Shown: positions 8,377-17,605 of the stretch, one piece after another
Layout of the letters: every line of letters begins with the position of its first letter
How positions within the stretch are numbered: position 1 is the first letter of the stretch
Assembly (NCBI GenBank): GCA_001799615.1
Contig: MGTU01000029.1
Span: forward strand, 1 to 64,000
Direction: 5' to 3'
DNA length: 64,000 bases
Source of the DNA: Elusimicrobia bacterium GWA2_61_42
GTDB taxonomy: Bacteria; Elusimicrobiota; Elusimicrobia; Elusimicrobiales; UBA9959
Translations under genes and position numbers: made by a program
The notes under the pieces: generated by a model
What the model saw: the letters and a program-made list of their open reading frames with translations, nothing else
The model's database searches: none
What the model was told of the DNA's origin: nothing

Positions 8377-8408
8377 GCGTCCAGGACGTGAAACAAAGAA
8401 TACGACGC

Positions 8409-8642
8409 ATGTGGTTAACTGGGTTCATCTCTCTTCAGGCTGTCGCGTTGTCAACCCATTTGTTCCCGTCGGCGCCTTCAGCCGGCCAGCAGTGCAATGC
8501 GCTGATGTGTTCCGGCGGGTCGCTTCAGCTTACGTCTTATCACCTAAGTCCTCAGCCGCCAGCCTGCGCGGGCAAGAGGGCCGGGCAGGCGTGCTCTTCG
8601 GGGGAGGGCTGCATGCTCTCGCAGCCGACGGCCTGCAATTAG
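8409..8642 (+). CDS. Possible small secreted cysteine-rich protein
   Basis: A 77-residue frame with a possible signal peptide (M-W-L-T-G-F-I-S-L-Q-A-V-A-L, cleavage near S-A-P-S-A-G) and six cysteines in the short mature part (C29, C34, C53, C62, C68, C76). The even number of cysteines and the export signal fit a disulfide-stapled peptide. There is no convincing ribosome-binding site. An upstream in-frame TTG at 8373 overlaps the end of the papain-like gene. It is followed by two hairpins and may be chance. Confidence 0.35.
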   Translation: MWLTGFISLQAVALSTHLFPSAPSAGQQCNALMCSGGSLQLTSYHLSPQPPACAGKRAGQACSSGEGCMLSQPTACN

Positions 8643-8699
8643 CTCTTGTAAAAGAGCGCCTCTTAGCCTGACAACTGCAACCGTAGACTTCAGGCTAAG
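8642..8699. repeat. Two small inverted repeats in the 3' region
   Basis: GCTCTT-GTAA-AAGAGC (8642-8657) is a short hairpin directly after the small frame. CTTAGCCTGA (8662-8671) and TCAGGCTAAG (8690-8699) are a perfect 10-bp inverted repeat around an 18-base loop. No T run follows either. They may shape the 3' end of a transcript. Confidence 0.4.
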
Positions 8700-8838
8700 C
8701 CGTGAAGGATTAAAGCCCGTGGGGAAAGTAATTTGGCCCGTTATGGGGCCTGTGCTTAAAGAAAATATCCCGCCTGGGATTGTTTGAGGAATTCCCAAGG
8801 GTTAAAGGGGGTCCTTTACGCGGCGTTACGTGAATAAG

Positions 8839-8880
8839 CCTGCGGCCCGCCAAGAAGATGGCGGACCGCAGGCTCTGTTT
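8839..8880. terminator. Terminator hairpin between converging genes
   Basis: CCTGCGG-C-CCGCC and GGCGG-A-CCGCAGG pair with one mismatch around an 8-base loop, followed by CTCTGTTTT on the + strand. It lies between the + strand genes ending near 8.6 kb and the minus strand regulator ending at 8974. The rest of 8700-8973 shows nothing I can name. Confidence 0.6.
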
Positions 8881-8973
8881 TGCGATCAAGTTCCTATGCC
8901 GGCTGGCCTGACGGAGTTGAAAGGCTGCGTCCTGGGGATCGATGTCAACTGCGAATCCCCTCCCGGCCTCGCG

Positions 8974-9816
8974 CTAGAAATCGCGGATCTTGACCGCTCT
9001 TATCTCAACCCCGAAAATAGCGCTTTTTGCGGTGCGCTTGGTGATGCCATAGGCGTGCGCCGCTGAAAGATTCAGGGCCATCAGCGGCAGGAAATTCATA
9101 AATTCGTCCGTATCGGCCCTTATTAAACCTCTTCTAGAGTAAAGTTCTTCCCCTTCGGCGATCAGCGACTCCCGCATTTGCCTTAACTTTCTGGCCGTAG
9201 TTGAAACGTTCGGACGGGGGATTTCCAGCATGGCGCCGGTCAGATGGCATTTGTATTTTCCGGGTGAAGTCTCCTTTATTAATTTAACCTTGGCCAGGTC
9301 CTTCAGCGCGGAAGCCGCGGCGGCGGCGTTGACCTTTATTTCTTTAGCGAGTTGCTGGGCGGTCCATTTGCCGGTATCTTTGGATATAGTGAGCCAGCAC
9401 AGGTAATGGGACTTGTTTTTTGCCATGACCTCAAGCTGTTCCGGAGAGATGTAAACTTTTTCGCCTGAAAGGGACTTGTGTATCACTCTGTGCAGTGGTG
9501 AGGAGATGGACGGCGGCTGGATTTCTTTAAGCAGTGGTTCGAGAAGTTGTTTGTAAATCTCCTCGCCGAATCTTACCCGGATCCAGGCCAGGGTAAGCTT
9601 AATAGCCGAGTGCGTGCCGTAAAGCAGGCGCAGGGTATGCAGGAGCACCGGGATGCTCCCGTGGGGCGGCAGAATTTTTCCCTGTTCTATGAGGAGGTAC
9701 ATGCGGTAGGAGAACCTGAAAACTGTTTTGCCGCCGTTGTCGTGGTAATAACTGTAGGCCGAGATGAATCCAGCTTCCCGCCTGTACTTTTTTAGCATTT
9801 CGGAAAATAGCGTCAT
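8974..9816 (-). CDS. Winged-helix regulator, copy 1 of a local family
   Basis: A 280-residue protein, clearly paralogous to the one at 31243: both begin M-(T/A)...F-S-E-x-L, share Y-x-x-x-x-x-H-D-N-G-G near residue 25 and S-Y-R-x-Y-L-x-x-E-Q-G near 36-46, and keep L-T-L-A-W and L-L-E-P-L-L. The first 70 residues look like an XRE-type helical DNA-binding domain. The middle (about 145-195) is a MarR-like winged helix with W-T-A-Q-Q-L-A-K-E-I-K-V-N-A-A-A-A-A-S-A-L-K-D-L. A conserved C-terminal R-x-D-x-D-E-F-x-x-F-L-P-L element follows. Likely a transcription regulator; target unknown. It faces the signalling cluster across a structured divergent region. GAGGGGCG serves as binding site. Confidence 0.65.
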   Translation of the reverse strand: MTLFSEMLKKYRREAGFISAYSYYHDNGGKTVFRFSYRMYLLIEQGKILPPHGSIPVLLHTLRLLYGTHSAIKLTLAWIRVRFGEEIYKQLLEPLLKEIQPPSISSPLHRVIHKSLSGEKVYISPEQLEVMAKNKSHYLCWLTISKDTGKWTAQQLAKEIKVNAAAAASALKDLAKVKLIKETSPGKYKCHLTGAMLEIPRPNVSTTARKLRQMRESLIAEGEELYSRRGLIRADTDEFMNFLPLMALNLSAAHAYGITKRTAKSAIFGVEIRAVKIRDF

Positions 9817-10150
9817 AAAATCAGCGCCCCTCTCATTATCTCTATTAAATCATAATCCGCGCCGCTGTGATAGCGAGAAACCACCTTCGGTGAAGAGGTG
9901 TTTATAGCACAGCGGCTTTCTCCTGCATCGGACGGGCAGTCGGTTTTTTTATTCGATGAGCGGCGCTTGGCCGGGTGCTGCACTGAGATGCCGGTTCGCG
10001 ATTTCCCGGAGGGTTATGTAATACAATGCGGAGGGAGGAGTGCGGGGCACCCCCGATTTCTTTTGCCCGGCGGATTCCGCCCGCCTGGCGGAAAACGGCG
10101 CGCGCGGGCCTTCAGGCGCCCTTTGCAGGATATCGGGTTGAGAGGTAAAA
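9817..10150. other. Divergent intergenic region with long hairpin
   Basis: About 330 bases between the winged-helix gene and the PAS gene. It contains arms GCCGCTGTG (9861-9869) and CACAGCGGC (9908-9916) with further pairing inside (AAACCACCT / AGGTGTTT around a CTTCGG turn), giving a nearly continuous hairpin. Candidates: operator for the regulator, or a 5' leader structure. The remainder has a GC-rich stretch and a weak GTTGAGAGG binding site before 10151. Confidence 0.4.
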
Positions 10151-10741
10151 ATGGATCTGCTTAAAAAGACTTTTGACGTTATCCCCTGCGTCCTGATGGT
10201 GGTGGACGCCGAGATGCGGCTGTTTCTGGGGAATTCAGCCGCGCTGAACATGATGGCGGGGGGCGGCAGGAGCGGCGAAAGAATAGGGGACCTGATCCAG
10301 TGCGTCAATTCCTCGGAGTCGCCGACGGGGTGCGGCGGTTCCAGCCAGTGCTCTTCCTGCGTGATTAAAAGCTCTGTCGACCGCGCTTTCAGGGACAAGG
10401 CGGCGCAGCGGCGGAGAATGGTGATAAAATACCTGAAGGACGGCCCGGTAACCCTCCCCGCGCTTGTCACGGCGGCGCCTTTCGGTTACGGGGGGAAGCG
10501 CCTGTGCCTGGTGGTTATTGAGGATGTGGGCGAACTTATGCAGCTCAGGTCGCTGCTGCCTATCTGTTTCGGCTGCAAGAAAATACGCACCGAACAGAAT
10601 TACTGGCAAAACGTAGAGCAATATATACAGCAGCATATGGCTGACGTAGAATTTACCCACGGCATTTGCGCGGAGTGTGCCGCGCGTCTTTACCCCGGGG
10701 AGCCTCCGCCGGCCGGGGTTGAGGCCGATAAGCCGAAGTAA
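10151..10741 (+). CDS. PAS-domain protein with paired CxxC motifs
   Basis: A 196-residue soluble protein. The N-terminal 130 residues form a PAS-like domain (F-D-V-I-P-C-V-L-M-V-V-D-A-E-M-R-L...G-N-S-A-A) with an inserted C51-x9-C-x5-C-x2-C70 cluster of the kind seen in PAS domains that bind metal or sense redox state. The C-terminal part has L-P-I-C-F-G-C-K-K-I-R, Y-W-Q-N-V-E-Q-Y-I and H-G-I-C-A-E-C, giving C139-x2-C142 and C173-x2-C176. This L-P-I-C-x-x-C-K-K-I-R module is common at the end of PAS and sensor proteins and probably binds zinc. No output domain is present, so it likely signals through a partner. It begins the + strand signalling cluster. Confidence 0.7.
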   Translation: MDLLKKTFDVIPCVLMVVDAEMRLFLGNSAALNMMAGGGRSGERIGDLIQCVNSSESPTGCGGSSQCSSCVIKSSVDRAFRDKAAQRRRMVIKYLKDGPVTLPALVTAAPFGYGGKRLCLVVIEDVGELMQLRSLLPICFGCKKIRTEQNYWQNVEQYIQQHMADVEFTHGICAECAARLYPGEPPPAGVEADKPK

Positions 10742-10837
10742 CGGAAAATCCCCGCCTGCGCGCCAGATCGCCGGGCTTTTAGGGGAGTAGGGTGTGGTAT
10801 AGTAACAGGTGAAGCCGGGCAGAACCCGGGGGCGTAT

Positions 10838-13624
10838 ATGACACAAAGAAGCAAAACAATCCTTTCAATTCTCGGGGTCACTAAACTAGACGACAAGTTC
10901 TCAATACTTATCGTCACGTTCCTAGCCATCGTCCTGACCGGTCTTGCCGTTACCACCCAGACCGCGATACGCCTGAAGAGAATCTCCCCGTCCGTGGACG
11001 CAGCGGGCAGGCAGCGAATGCTGACCCAGAGGATGATGGGCCGGGCCTTTCTGCTGGCCTCCGGAGACCAGGCCGCGCTGTTAGACGGCCTTAAAAGCGC
11101 CGCTGAATTTGAGGAAGTCCTGGCAGCGCTGCGCGGCGGCGGCCGGGCGGTCGGAGTGGAGCTTGCGCCCGCCCCCGGCAGAATAATCCCCTGCCTCGAC
11201 CAATTGGAAGCCCGCTGGCGCGCCTTTAAGCCGGGCTACGAGTGGCTGCTGGATAATGCGGATAAAAGAGCTTCCGGGGAATTCAAGCTGCGGCTGGCCG
11301 GTCTTGAGGCGCAATCGGAACTATTGCTTGACGCCGCCGAGGAGGTTACCCGCCGCCTGCGCCGGCACGCCTCTGCCCGCATCATCAACGTGGCTATCGG
11401 GCTACTCCTGGGGCTGGCCGCCGCCGCCCTTCTTGCTTTTGTGCTGGCTTTCCGTACGCTGCGGCGGGAACTGATTAAACCTCTGGAAGAACTGATCTCG
11501 TCCGCGGAAAGGATATCGACGGGGGATTACCACGCGGTTCCGGCGGAGATACGCGACGGCGAGCTGGGCACCCTGGCGCTGGCCCTGGAAAAGATCTCCG
11601 ATTCTGCGGTCAGGCGCATTAACGCGGATAAGATCACCAATACGTTGCTGAACCTGGCGGTAGAGACGGAGGACCTGGATGCGTTCTACCGCGAGGCGTT
11701 GACGGCCCTGCTTTCCTCTCCCTGGCTCTGCGTGGAGCCCAAGGGCGCCATATTCACGGCCGACCCGGTTTCCAGGACGCTTACACTGGCGGCGCAGTCC
11801 GGCCTGAACGAAGCGTTGCTAACGGCGTGCGCGGAGGTGCCTTCCGGCCGCTGCCTCTGCGGCCGGGCGGCCGGGAGCCGGGAAGTGGTCCATGCGGAAA
11901 ACCTGGACGCTCGTCACGAGACTACCTATCCCGGCATCGCGCCGCACGGGCATTACTGCGTGCCCATGCTTTCCGGGGACCGCCTGGTCGGCGTCCTGAA
12001 TTTCTATCTGGACCCGGGCCACCGCTACGACCAGGAGGAGGCGGACAGGTTAAGGGCCATAGCCGCGCTGATGGCACAGATAACGGAGAAGAAGCTCGCC
12101 CAGGCCGAGAACCGCAGGAGCTCCGAGGCACTGCGGCAGACCACCGATGCCGCGTTCATAACCGACACGGACGGAAAGATAACCTATGTGAACGAGGCCT
12201 TCGAAAAAATGACCGGCTATGCCGCGGCGGAGGCGCTTGGGCGGACGCCCAACCTGCTTAAAAGCGGGGAGCACCCGCAGGAATACTATGCCGGCATGTG
12301 GACCAGCCTGCAGAAGGGTATTCCTTGGACCGGGCGCATCGTCAACAGGCGCAAGGACGGGACCGCCTTTACCGTGCAGGCCAACATCTTCCCGCTGAAG
12401 GACTCCGCGGGCAAGGCCACCGCCTACGTTACGCTGCAGACCGACATTTCCGCCCAGGAGGAACTGGAGGAGCAACTGCGCCAGTCCCAGAAGATGGAGG
12501 CCATGGGCAGGCTGGCGGGCGGCGTCGCCCACGATTTCAACAATATCCTGATGGCCATCGACAGCTACGCCGGTTTTATCCGCAAGCAGCTGCCGGTGGA
12601 CAGCCAGGAGGCCGCCGATGCCGGCGAGATCTCCAGGGCCGTGCAGAAAGCCGCCGCGCTGACCCGGCAGTTGCTGGCTTTCAGCAGGAAGCAAAAAGCC
12701 GTTTTCCAGCCGCTAGACCTGCGGCAGGCCGTGCTGGGAAGCGAAAAGATGCTAAGACGGCTGCTGGGCGAAGCGGTCTCGCTCAAGATCTCCGCCGCCG
12801 AGGATGTAAAACCCATAAAGGGCGATCCCGGGCAGATAGACCAGGTGATTATGAATCTGCTGGTGAACGCCAAGGACGCCATGCCAGGCGGCGGCGGCAT
12901 AGAGATACGCGTGGCGGGGCATAAGTCTATTTTGCCGGTCCCCACGCCTCTGGGCACTATGCCAGCCGGGGAATATTCCGTGCTTTCCGTGGCCGACACC
13001 GGCGAAGGAATGAACAAAGAGACCCTTTCCAGGATATTCGACCCGTTCTTTACCACCAAGCCGAAGGGCAAAGGCACCGGCCTGGGGCTTTCTATAGTAT
13101 ACGGCGCCGTGAAACATCACGGCGCCTATATCCTGGTGAGCAGCCGGCCCGGGAAGGGAAGTATTTTTACGATCTATTTCCCCGTGCTGGCGGAACCTGT
13201 CTCCGGAGAGGGCCAGGCGGCCGACGTTCCCGCCGTGTCCGCGCTTTTAAATGTTTCCGTGTTCCTGGCCGAGGATGACGCTGTGCTTGTCGCCTCGGTG
13301 GCGCGCATGCTCAGGGACCTGGGGGCCGAAGTGCGGGCTTTTTCTGAACCGGAAAAACTGCTGGAAGCCGCGGTCGCCCATCCCGGCAGGATAGACCTGT
13401 TGCTGACGGACATAGTGATGCCCGGCATGGACGGCTTCGCGCTGGCCGAGCGCCTGGCGGCGCAGAGGCCGGGCCTGAAGGTGATCTACATGTCCGGCTA
13501 TACCGACCCGGATATCTTCAAGGGCCGCCTGGAGCGCCCGGGGCTGGTGTTCCTGCAGAAGCCGTTCAACGAGGCGCTGCTGGCCGAAACCCTTTCCAGG
13601 GTGCTGGCCGCGGGAGCGGCATGA
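10838..13624 (+). CDS. Hybrid sensor histidine kinase (PilJ-like, HAMP, GAF, PAS, HisKA, HATPase, REC)
   Basis: A 928-residue membrane kinase. TM1 near 22-42 and TM2 near 182-206 enclose a periplasmic PilJ/NarX-like four-helix domain with [11 protein letters not shown] at 56-66, the motif used by nitrate sensors. HAMP follows (about 207-260), then GAF (265-415), PAS (425-545), HisKA with [11 protein letters not shown] giving phospho-His565, HATPase with D-T-G-E-G-M and G-T-G-L-G-L-S, and a receiver with Asp858 ([12 protein letters not shown]). The H-D-F-N-N type usually belongs to hybrid kinases that use their own receiver. A TATAGT box lies upstream. Its stop overlaps the start of the next gene (ATGA), so the two are made together. 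Confidence 0.92.
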   Translation: MTQRSKTILSILGVTKLDDKFSILIVTFLAIVLTGLAVTTQTAIRLKRISPSVDAAGRQRMLTQRMMGRAFLLASGDQAALLDGLKSAAEFEEVLAALRGGGRAVGVELAPAPGRIIPCLDQLEARWRAFKPGYEWLLDNADKRASGEFKLRLAGLEAQSELLLDAAEEVTRRLRRHASARIINVAIGLLLGLAAAALLAFVLAFRTLRRELIKPLEELISSAERISTGDYHAVPAEIRDGELGTLALALEKISDSAVRRINADKITNTLLNLAVETEDLDAFYREALTALLSSPWLCVEPKGAIFTADPVSRTLTLAAQSGLNEALLTACAEVPSGRCLCGRAAGSREVVHAENLDARHETTYPGIAPHGHYCVPMLSGDRLVGVLNFYLDPGHRYDQEEADRLRAIAALMAQITEKKLAQAENRRSSEALRQTTDAAFITDTDGKITYVNEAFEKMTGYAAAEALGRTPNLLKSGEHPQEYYAGMWTSLQKGIPWTGRIVNRRKDGTAFTVQANIFPLKDSAGKATAYVTLQTDISAQEELEEQLRQSQKMEAMGRLAGGVAHDFNNILMAIDSYAGFIRKQLPVDSQEAADAGEISRAVQKAAALTRQLLAFSRKQKAVFQPLDLRQAVLGSEKMLRRLLGEAVSLKISAAEDVKPIKGDPGQIDQVIMNLLVNAKDAMPGGGGIEIRVAGHKSILPVPTPLGTMPAGEYSVLSVADTGEGMNKETLSRIFDPFFTTKPKGKGTGLGLSIVYGAVKHHGAYILVSSRPGKGSIFTIYFPVLAEPVSGEGQAADVPAVSALLNVSVFLAEDDAVLVASVARMLRDLGAEVRAFSEPEKLLEAAVAHPGRIDLLLTDIVMPGMDGFALAERLAAQRPGLKVIYMSGYTDPDIFKGRLERPGLVFLQKPFNEALLAETLSRVLAAGAA

Positions 13625-14772
13625 ACGCGCTTCCGTCGGTGATACTGGTGGACGACGATGAAATGATCCGGCGCGTCTGCACGCGGATACTGGCAGGCAA
13701 ATGCTCGCTGGCCGTGTTCTCCAGCGCCGAGGAATTTTTCACCCGGGCCGAGCTGAAGAACTGCGATATCGTCTTCGCTGACATCAATCTCCCCGGCATC
13801 AGCGGTTTGGACCTTATACGGCGGCTTAAAGCGGCGGCGCCGCATTGCGACGCGGTTATAATCACCGGGGAGCCCACCCTGGACGCGGCGCTGACCGCCC
13901 TGAAAGCGGGGGCCTACGACTTCCTCACTAAGCCGTTCCCGGCCGAGCAACTGCTGGCGGTGACGGACCGCTGTGTGGAAAAACGCCGTCTTTCCGCGGA
14001 ACTGGCGGCGGTAAAGGCGGCCCAGGAGGAACTCACCGCGGCCTACTCCCAGCTGCAGGGAGCGGAGCGCATGAAAGAGGCGTTCCTGTCGGTTATCGGC
14101 CACGAACTGCGCACCCCTCTGACCAAGATACTGTCCGGCTTGTCCCTGCTGGAGACCTCCGTGCCGGCTGCGCCCCCGGAGATAACCGGGATCATGAAAA
14201 ACGGCGCCGAGGCCTTGCATTCGGTATTAGAAGATCTTATAGCCTACGCCGAATCCAGCCGGGAGCCGCCCCCGGACGAATGCCGGGCTACGGACCTGAA
14301 CGAGATCGTAAGGCTGGTCTGCGCCGGACTTTCAACCCGGGCCGCGCAGGCTGGCGTTTCTATTTCTGCTTCCTACAGCACGGGAGGGGCCGTAGTACCA
14401 GGCTCCGGGGCCGGCATTACCAGGGCGGTAAGGCACCTGCTGCTCAACGCCATAACTTTCAGCTCCCAGGGCGCCACGGTGTGGATAGAAGTAGTTTCCG
14501 ACAGCGAGAAGGCGGCGATAACGGTGAGGGATACCGGGCCCGGCATTCCCGCAGAACTTCTCACCTGCCTGGGTAACCCCTTCTACCAGGTAGCCGATTA
14601 CCTGACGCGAAAAAGCGGGGGGCTGGGCCTGGGATTGGCCATAGCCAAACGCGTGGCCGAGGCGCACCGGGGCTCCCTGACGGTGACTAGCGCGGCGGGA
14701 AAGGGCGCGGTGTTCGCTTTATCTTTCAGCCATAGTGATCCATGTTCCGCGTCCGGGAGGAAGGGCTTATGA
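13621..14772 (+). CDS. Receiver-histidine kinase (REC, HisKA, HATPase)
   Basis: A 383-residue soluble protein. The N-terminal receiver (1-120) has D-D-D at 11-13, Asp54 in V-F-A-D-I-N-L-P-G, Thr in I-I-T-G and Lys104 in L-T-K-P-F. After a short coiled linker, HisKA has V-I-G-H-E-L-R-T-P-L with His161. The HATPase is compact, with D-T-G-P-G-I-P and G-L-G-L-G-L-A-I-A. With no sensor or membrane segment, it would be controlled by phosphorylation of its own receiver, a natural relay partner of the kinase just upstream. It overlaps its neighbours by four bases (ATGA) on both sides, so three kinases are translationally coupled. Confidence 0.9.
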   Translation: MNALPSVILVDDDEMIRRVCTRILAGKCSLAVFSSAEEFFTRAELKNCDIVFADINLPGISGLDLIRRLKAAAPHCDAVIITGEPTLDAALTALKAGAYDFLTKPFPAEQLLAVTDRCVEKRRLSAELAAVKAAQEELTAAYSQLQGAERMKEAFLSVIGHELRTPLTKILSGLSLLETSVPAAPPEITGIMKNGAEALHSVLEDLIAYAESSREPPPDECRATDLNEIVRLVCAGLSTRAAQAGVSISASYSTGGAVVPGSGAGITRAVRHLLLNAITFSSQGATVWIEVVSDSEKAAITVRDTGPGIPAELLTCLGNPFYQVADYLTRKSGGLGLGLAIAKRVAEAHRGSLTVTSAAGKGAVFALSFSHSDPCSASGRKGL

Positions 14773-16955
14773 AGAATGAATATAGAACGGTACTGATACT
14801 TTTTCTGGCCATTATCGCCATCCACGTAGGGACGCATTTTCTCACGGTAGAGCTTGGTACCGGCTCCCACGCGCTTGACGCGGTCTTCGACGGGCTGCTG
14901 CTGGCGCTGATCCTGCTGCCGCTGCTCTACGCGCTGGTGACGAGGCGTATGTATTCCCTGGTGAAGGACCGCGAATCGCTGGCCAATATAGGCAGGACCA
15001 ACAGCCTGGTGCTGGATTCGCTCGGCGAGGGCATTTACGGGGTGGGGCTGGACGGGAATATTATTTTCATGAACAGGGAAGCCGAGCGGATACTCGGTTT
15101 TACCCTGGAGGAATTGCGCCACAGGAATTCGCATGAGGCCATGCACCACACCAAACCTGACGGCGCCAAATACATTTCTACCGACTGCAAGATCTACTCC
15201 ACCTCCAGGGACGGCATCGTGCGCCGCGTTTCCGACGAATTCTTCTGGAGGAAAGACGGCGCGGCCGTGCCCGTGGAGTACATAGCCACCCCCATCCTCA
15301 GCGAAGGTAAACTGGCCGGGGCGGTGGTGGCTTTTTCGGATATAAGCGCCCGCCTGCGCGCCGAGAAAGAGCTGGAAGCCGCGCGGCTGGCCGCTGAGGC
15401 GGCCAACAGGGCCAAGAGCGAGTTCCTGGCCACCATGAGCCACGAAATACGCACTCCCATGAACGCCATTATAGGCATGGGCGAGCTGCTGGAGGAAACG
15501 GAACTTAACAAGGAGCAGGCGCAATACGTGCGCGTCTTCAAGTCCGCCGGCGAGAGCCTGCTGGACCTTATAAACGACGTGCTGGACTTCTCCAAGATAG
15601 AGTCCGGGCGTATAGACCTGGAGGAGACGGATTTCAACCTGGAGGACCTGGTGGAGAAGACCTGCGAGTTCCTCGCGCTGCGCGCGCATAAAAAAGGAAT
15701 CGAGCTTAATTATGCGGTGGACGACGACGTGCCCTGCGTGGTAAACGGCGACTCGACGCGGGTGCGCCAGGTGATGATTAACCTGCTCGGCAACGCCATA
15801 AAGTTCGTGGAGCGCGGCGAGATTTACCTGCACGTCAGCCGGGGTCCGGCGGCGGCGGGCGGGCTGGGACTTGTCTTCTCCGTTAAAGACACCGGCGTGG
15901 GCATACCCGCGGACAAGATAGGCGCGATCTTCGATAAATTCACGCAGGCCGACTCCAGCACCACGCGCAAATACGGAGGGACGGGGCTGGGGCTCAGTAT
16001 TTCTAAAAAACTTGCGCTCCTGATGGGAGGCGACATACGGGTGGAGAGCGAACCCGGCAAGGGCAGCGTTTTCTACTTTACTGCGAAATTGCGCGAAGCG
16101 CGCGAGAAGACTATCTGCATCTCGTCGGTGGCCCCGGCCGCGCTGCAGGGGCTTAACGCGCTTATTGTGGACGACAACGCCACCAACCGGATGATATTGA
16201 CGGAACTGCTGCTTAAATGGGGGCTGAAAGTATGCGCCGCGCAAAGCGGCCAGGACGGGCTTGACGCCATTAAGAAAGCGGCCGCGGCCGGAGCGCCGTT
16301 CGACCTTGTGCTTCTGGATTATTTCATGCCGGAGATGGACGGCATAGAGGTGACGCGGCAGATAAAGGAGAACCCGGGTGTGTTCGCGGGTATAATCCTG
16401 ATGCTCACGTCCGACAGCCGCGGCACGGATGTGACACGCGCCAAAAAAATGGGAGTGTCGGAATATCTGGTCAAGCCGGTCAAGAAACAGGAACTGAAAG
16501 ACGCCATCCTTCTCTCGATAGGCAGGGCCAACCCGTCCGCGGCAGTCAAACCCGCCGCGCCGGCCCCGCAGGACCTGCCGGCGGCGCGCCTGTTGCTGGT
16601 GGACGACGCCGAGGACAACCGGACTATAGTCAAAGCCTTCCTCCGTTCCTCGCCGCTGGTTATCGATACCGCGGTTAACGGAGCCGAGGCGGCGGAGAAA
16701 GTGATGGCTGGCGGTTACGACGTGGTCCTTATGGACATGCAGATGCCGGTAATGGACGGCTACGAGGCGACAAGGAAGATCCGGGCCTGGGAAGAGAAGA
16801 ACGGGCTTGCCAGGAGCAAAATAGTGGCGTTCACCGCGTCGGTAATGAAGGAAGATATAGACAAGGCGCTGGCCGCGGGTTGCACCTCTTTCCTGACCAA
16901 ACCTCTTAAGAAAGTCGCGTTGCTTAAGGCCCTCGGTGAACTGCTCGATAAATGA
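14769..16955 (+). CDS. Hybrid histidine kinase with two receivers (TM, PAS, HisKA, HATPase, REC, REC)
   Basis: A 728-residue protein. The start at 14769 overlaps the preceding stop (ATGA); a longer in-frame ATG at 14742 has no support. Two hydrophobic segments (about 7-25 and 40-60) anchor it with a very short periplasmic loop. A PAS domain (75-205) is followed by HisKA with T-M-S-H-E-I-R-T-P-M (His225), HATPase with D-T-G-V-G-I-P and [13 protein letters not shown]1 with Asp517 (L-L-D-Y-F-M-P-E-M-D-G) and REC2 with Asp656 (L-M-D-M-Q-M-P-V-M-D-G). The architecture is that of BarA/ArcB-like kinases but with a second receiver in place of an Hpt domain. No Hpt protein is seen nearby. Confidence 0.92.
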   Translation: MKNEYRTVLILFLAIIAIHVGTHFLTVELGTGSHALDAVFDGLLLALILLPLLYALVTRRMYSLVKDRESLANIGRTNSLVLDSLGEGIYGVGLDGNIIFMNREAERILGFTLEELRHRNSHEAMHHTKPDGAKYISTDCKIYSTSRDGIVRRVSDEFFWRKDGAAVPVEYIATPILSEGKLAGAVVAFSDISARLRAEKELEAARLAAEAANRAKSEFLATMSHEIRTPMNAIIGMGELLEETELNKEQAQYVRVFKSAGESLLDLINDVLDFSKIESGRIDLEETDFNLEDLVEKTCEFLALRAHKKGIELNYAVDDDVPCVVNGDSTRVRQVMINLLGNAIKFVERGEIYLHVSRGPAAAGGLGLVFSVKDTGVGIPADKIGAIFDKFTQADSSTTRKYGGTGLGLSISKKLALLMGGDIRVESEPGKGSVFYFTAKLREAREKTICISSVAPAALQGLNALIVDDNATNRMILTELLLKWGLKVCAAQSGQDGLDAIKKAAAAGAPFDLVLLDYFMPEMDGIEVTRQIKENPGVFAGIILMLTSDSRGTDVTRAKKMGVSEYLVKPVKKQELKDAILLSIGRANPSAAVKPAAPAPQDLPAARLLLVDDAEDNRTIVKAFLRSSPLVIDTAVNGAEAAEKVMAGGYDVVLMDMQMPVMDGYEATRKIRAWEEKNGLARSKIVAFTASVMKEDIDKALAAGCTSFLTKPLKKVALLKALGELLDK

Positions 16956-16979
16956 CCTGTTTGCTTTCCCTGTCCCGGG

Positions 16980-17132
16980 CTAGAACCTCTGGAGCCTGAC
17001 AGCTCTTATCGCCACCATGGCCTTCCCGCGATAGAGCGGCAGGAAATTAATAAATTCGTCCGTATCAGCCCTTAACAATCCTCTTCTGGAGTAAAGTTCT
17101 TCCCCTCTGTCTCCCGGAGGAAGAGGACCCAT
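16980..17132 (-). pseudogene. Truncated, internally deleted copy of the winged-helix regulator
   Basis: On the minus strand, a 50-codon frame reads G-E-E-L-Y-S-R-R-G-L-L-R-A-D-T-D-E-F-I-N-F-L-P-L and then (V)-A-I-R-A-V-R-L-Q-R-F-stop. The intact gene at 8974 has G-E-E-L-Y-S-R-R-G-L-I-R-A-D-T-D-E-F-M-N-F-L-P-L and ends E-I-R-A-V-K-I-R-D-F-stop. The remnant lacks about 20 residues in between and everything upstream, including both DNA-binding parts. DNA identity is also obvious, for example ATAAATTCGTCCGTATC in both. It lies between the large hybrid kinase and a receiver gene. A residual short peptide is possible but unlikely. Confidence 0.85.
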
Positions 17133-17230
17133 TTTATTGTCTCTTAAATATAACTTAAGTGGCGTGCCAGGCCGCCATGTTTTAGACTATAAACAGGCGG
17201 CGCGCGGCATCGGCCCTGGGGGAAAATGCG

Positions 17231-17605
17231 ATGGCTAAAATACTGGCGGCTGACGACGATGAAACGATGACGGCGTTTTATACTGCTCTATTCGGGGAGG
17301 CGGGGCATCAGGTTGTTATAGCTGCGGACGGAGCAGCGGCTCTTGACGTTTATCTGGGGTTTCAGCCGGACCTCATGGTGCTGGATGTGGATATGCCGTC
17401 CGGGGGGGGAGGCCGTATCTTTAATATCATTCGTCGGGTATTGCAGCTTAAGAAGCCGGTAATATTCGTCACCGGCTTACCGGAGAAAGCCCGGGGACTG
17501 GCTGCCACCTATCGCTGGGTCAGCGTGTTACAGAAGCCGGTCGGGGGGGATTTGCTGCTGGACGAGGTTAATAGGCTGCTGGCCGCGGCGGAAATGCTGC
17601 ATTAA
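17231..17605 (+). CDS. Stand-alone receiver (CheY-like) protein
   Basis: A 124-residue single-domain receiver. It has D-D-D at 8-10, phospho-acceptor Asp52 in M-V-L-D-V-D-M-P-S, Thr in F-V-T-G and Lys in V-L-Q-K-P-V. The run G-G-G-G after the Asp replaces the usual M-D-G. GGGGGAAAATGCG precedes the ATG and a TATAAA lies further upstream. It acts by protein contact, either as relay intermediate for the hybrid kinases just upstream or as switch for a target such as the motor proteins further along; both are inference. Confidence 0.9.
   Translation: MAKILAADDDETMTAFYTALFGEAGHQVVIAADGAAALDVYLGFQPDLMVLDVDMPSGGGGRIFNIIRRVLQLKKPVIFVTGLPEKARGLAATYRWVSVLQKPVGGDLLLDEVNRLLAAAEMLH

Noticed and set aside
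9898-10164. 88-codon frame before the PAS gene
   Set aside because: Runs through the hairpin region, has no binding site and overlaps the real start of the PAS gene.
14598-16244. Long minus-strand open frame (548 codons) opposite the hybrid kinase
   Set aside because: Its sequence is Arg/His/Gln-rich without any domain, and the opposite strand has an unmistakable kinase with all motifs; a product of GC-rich codon bias.
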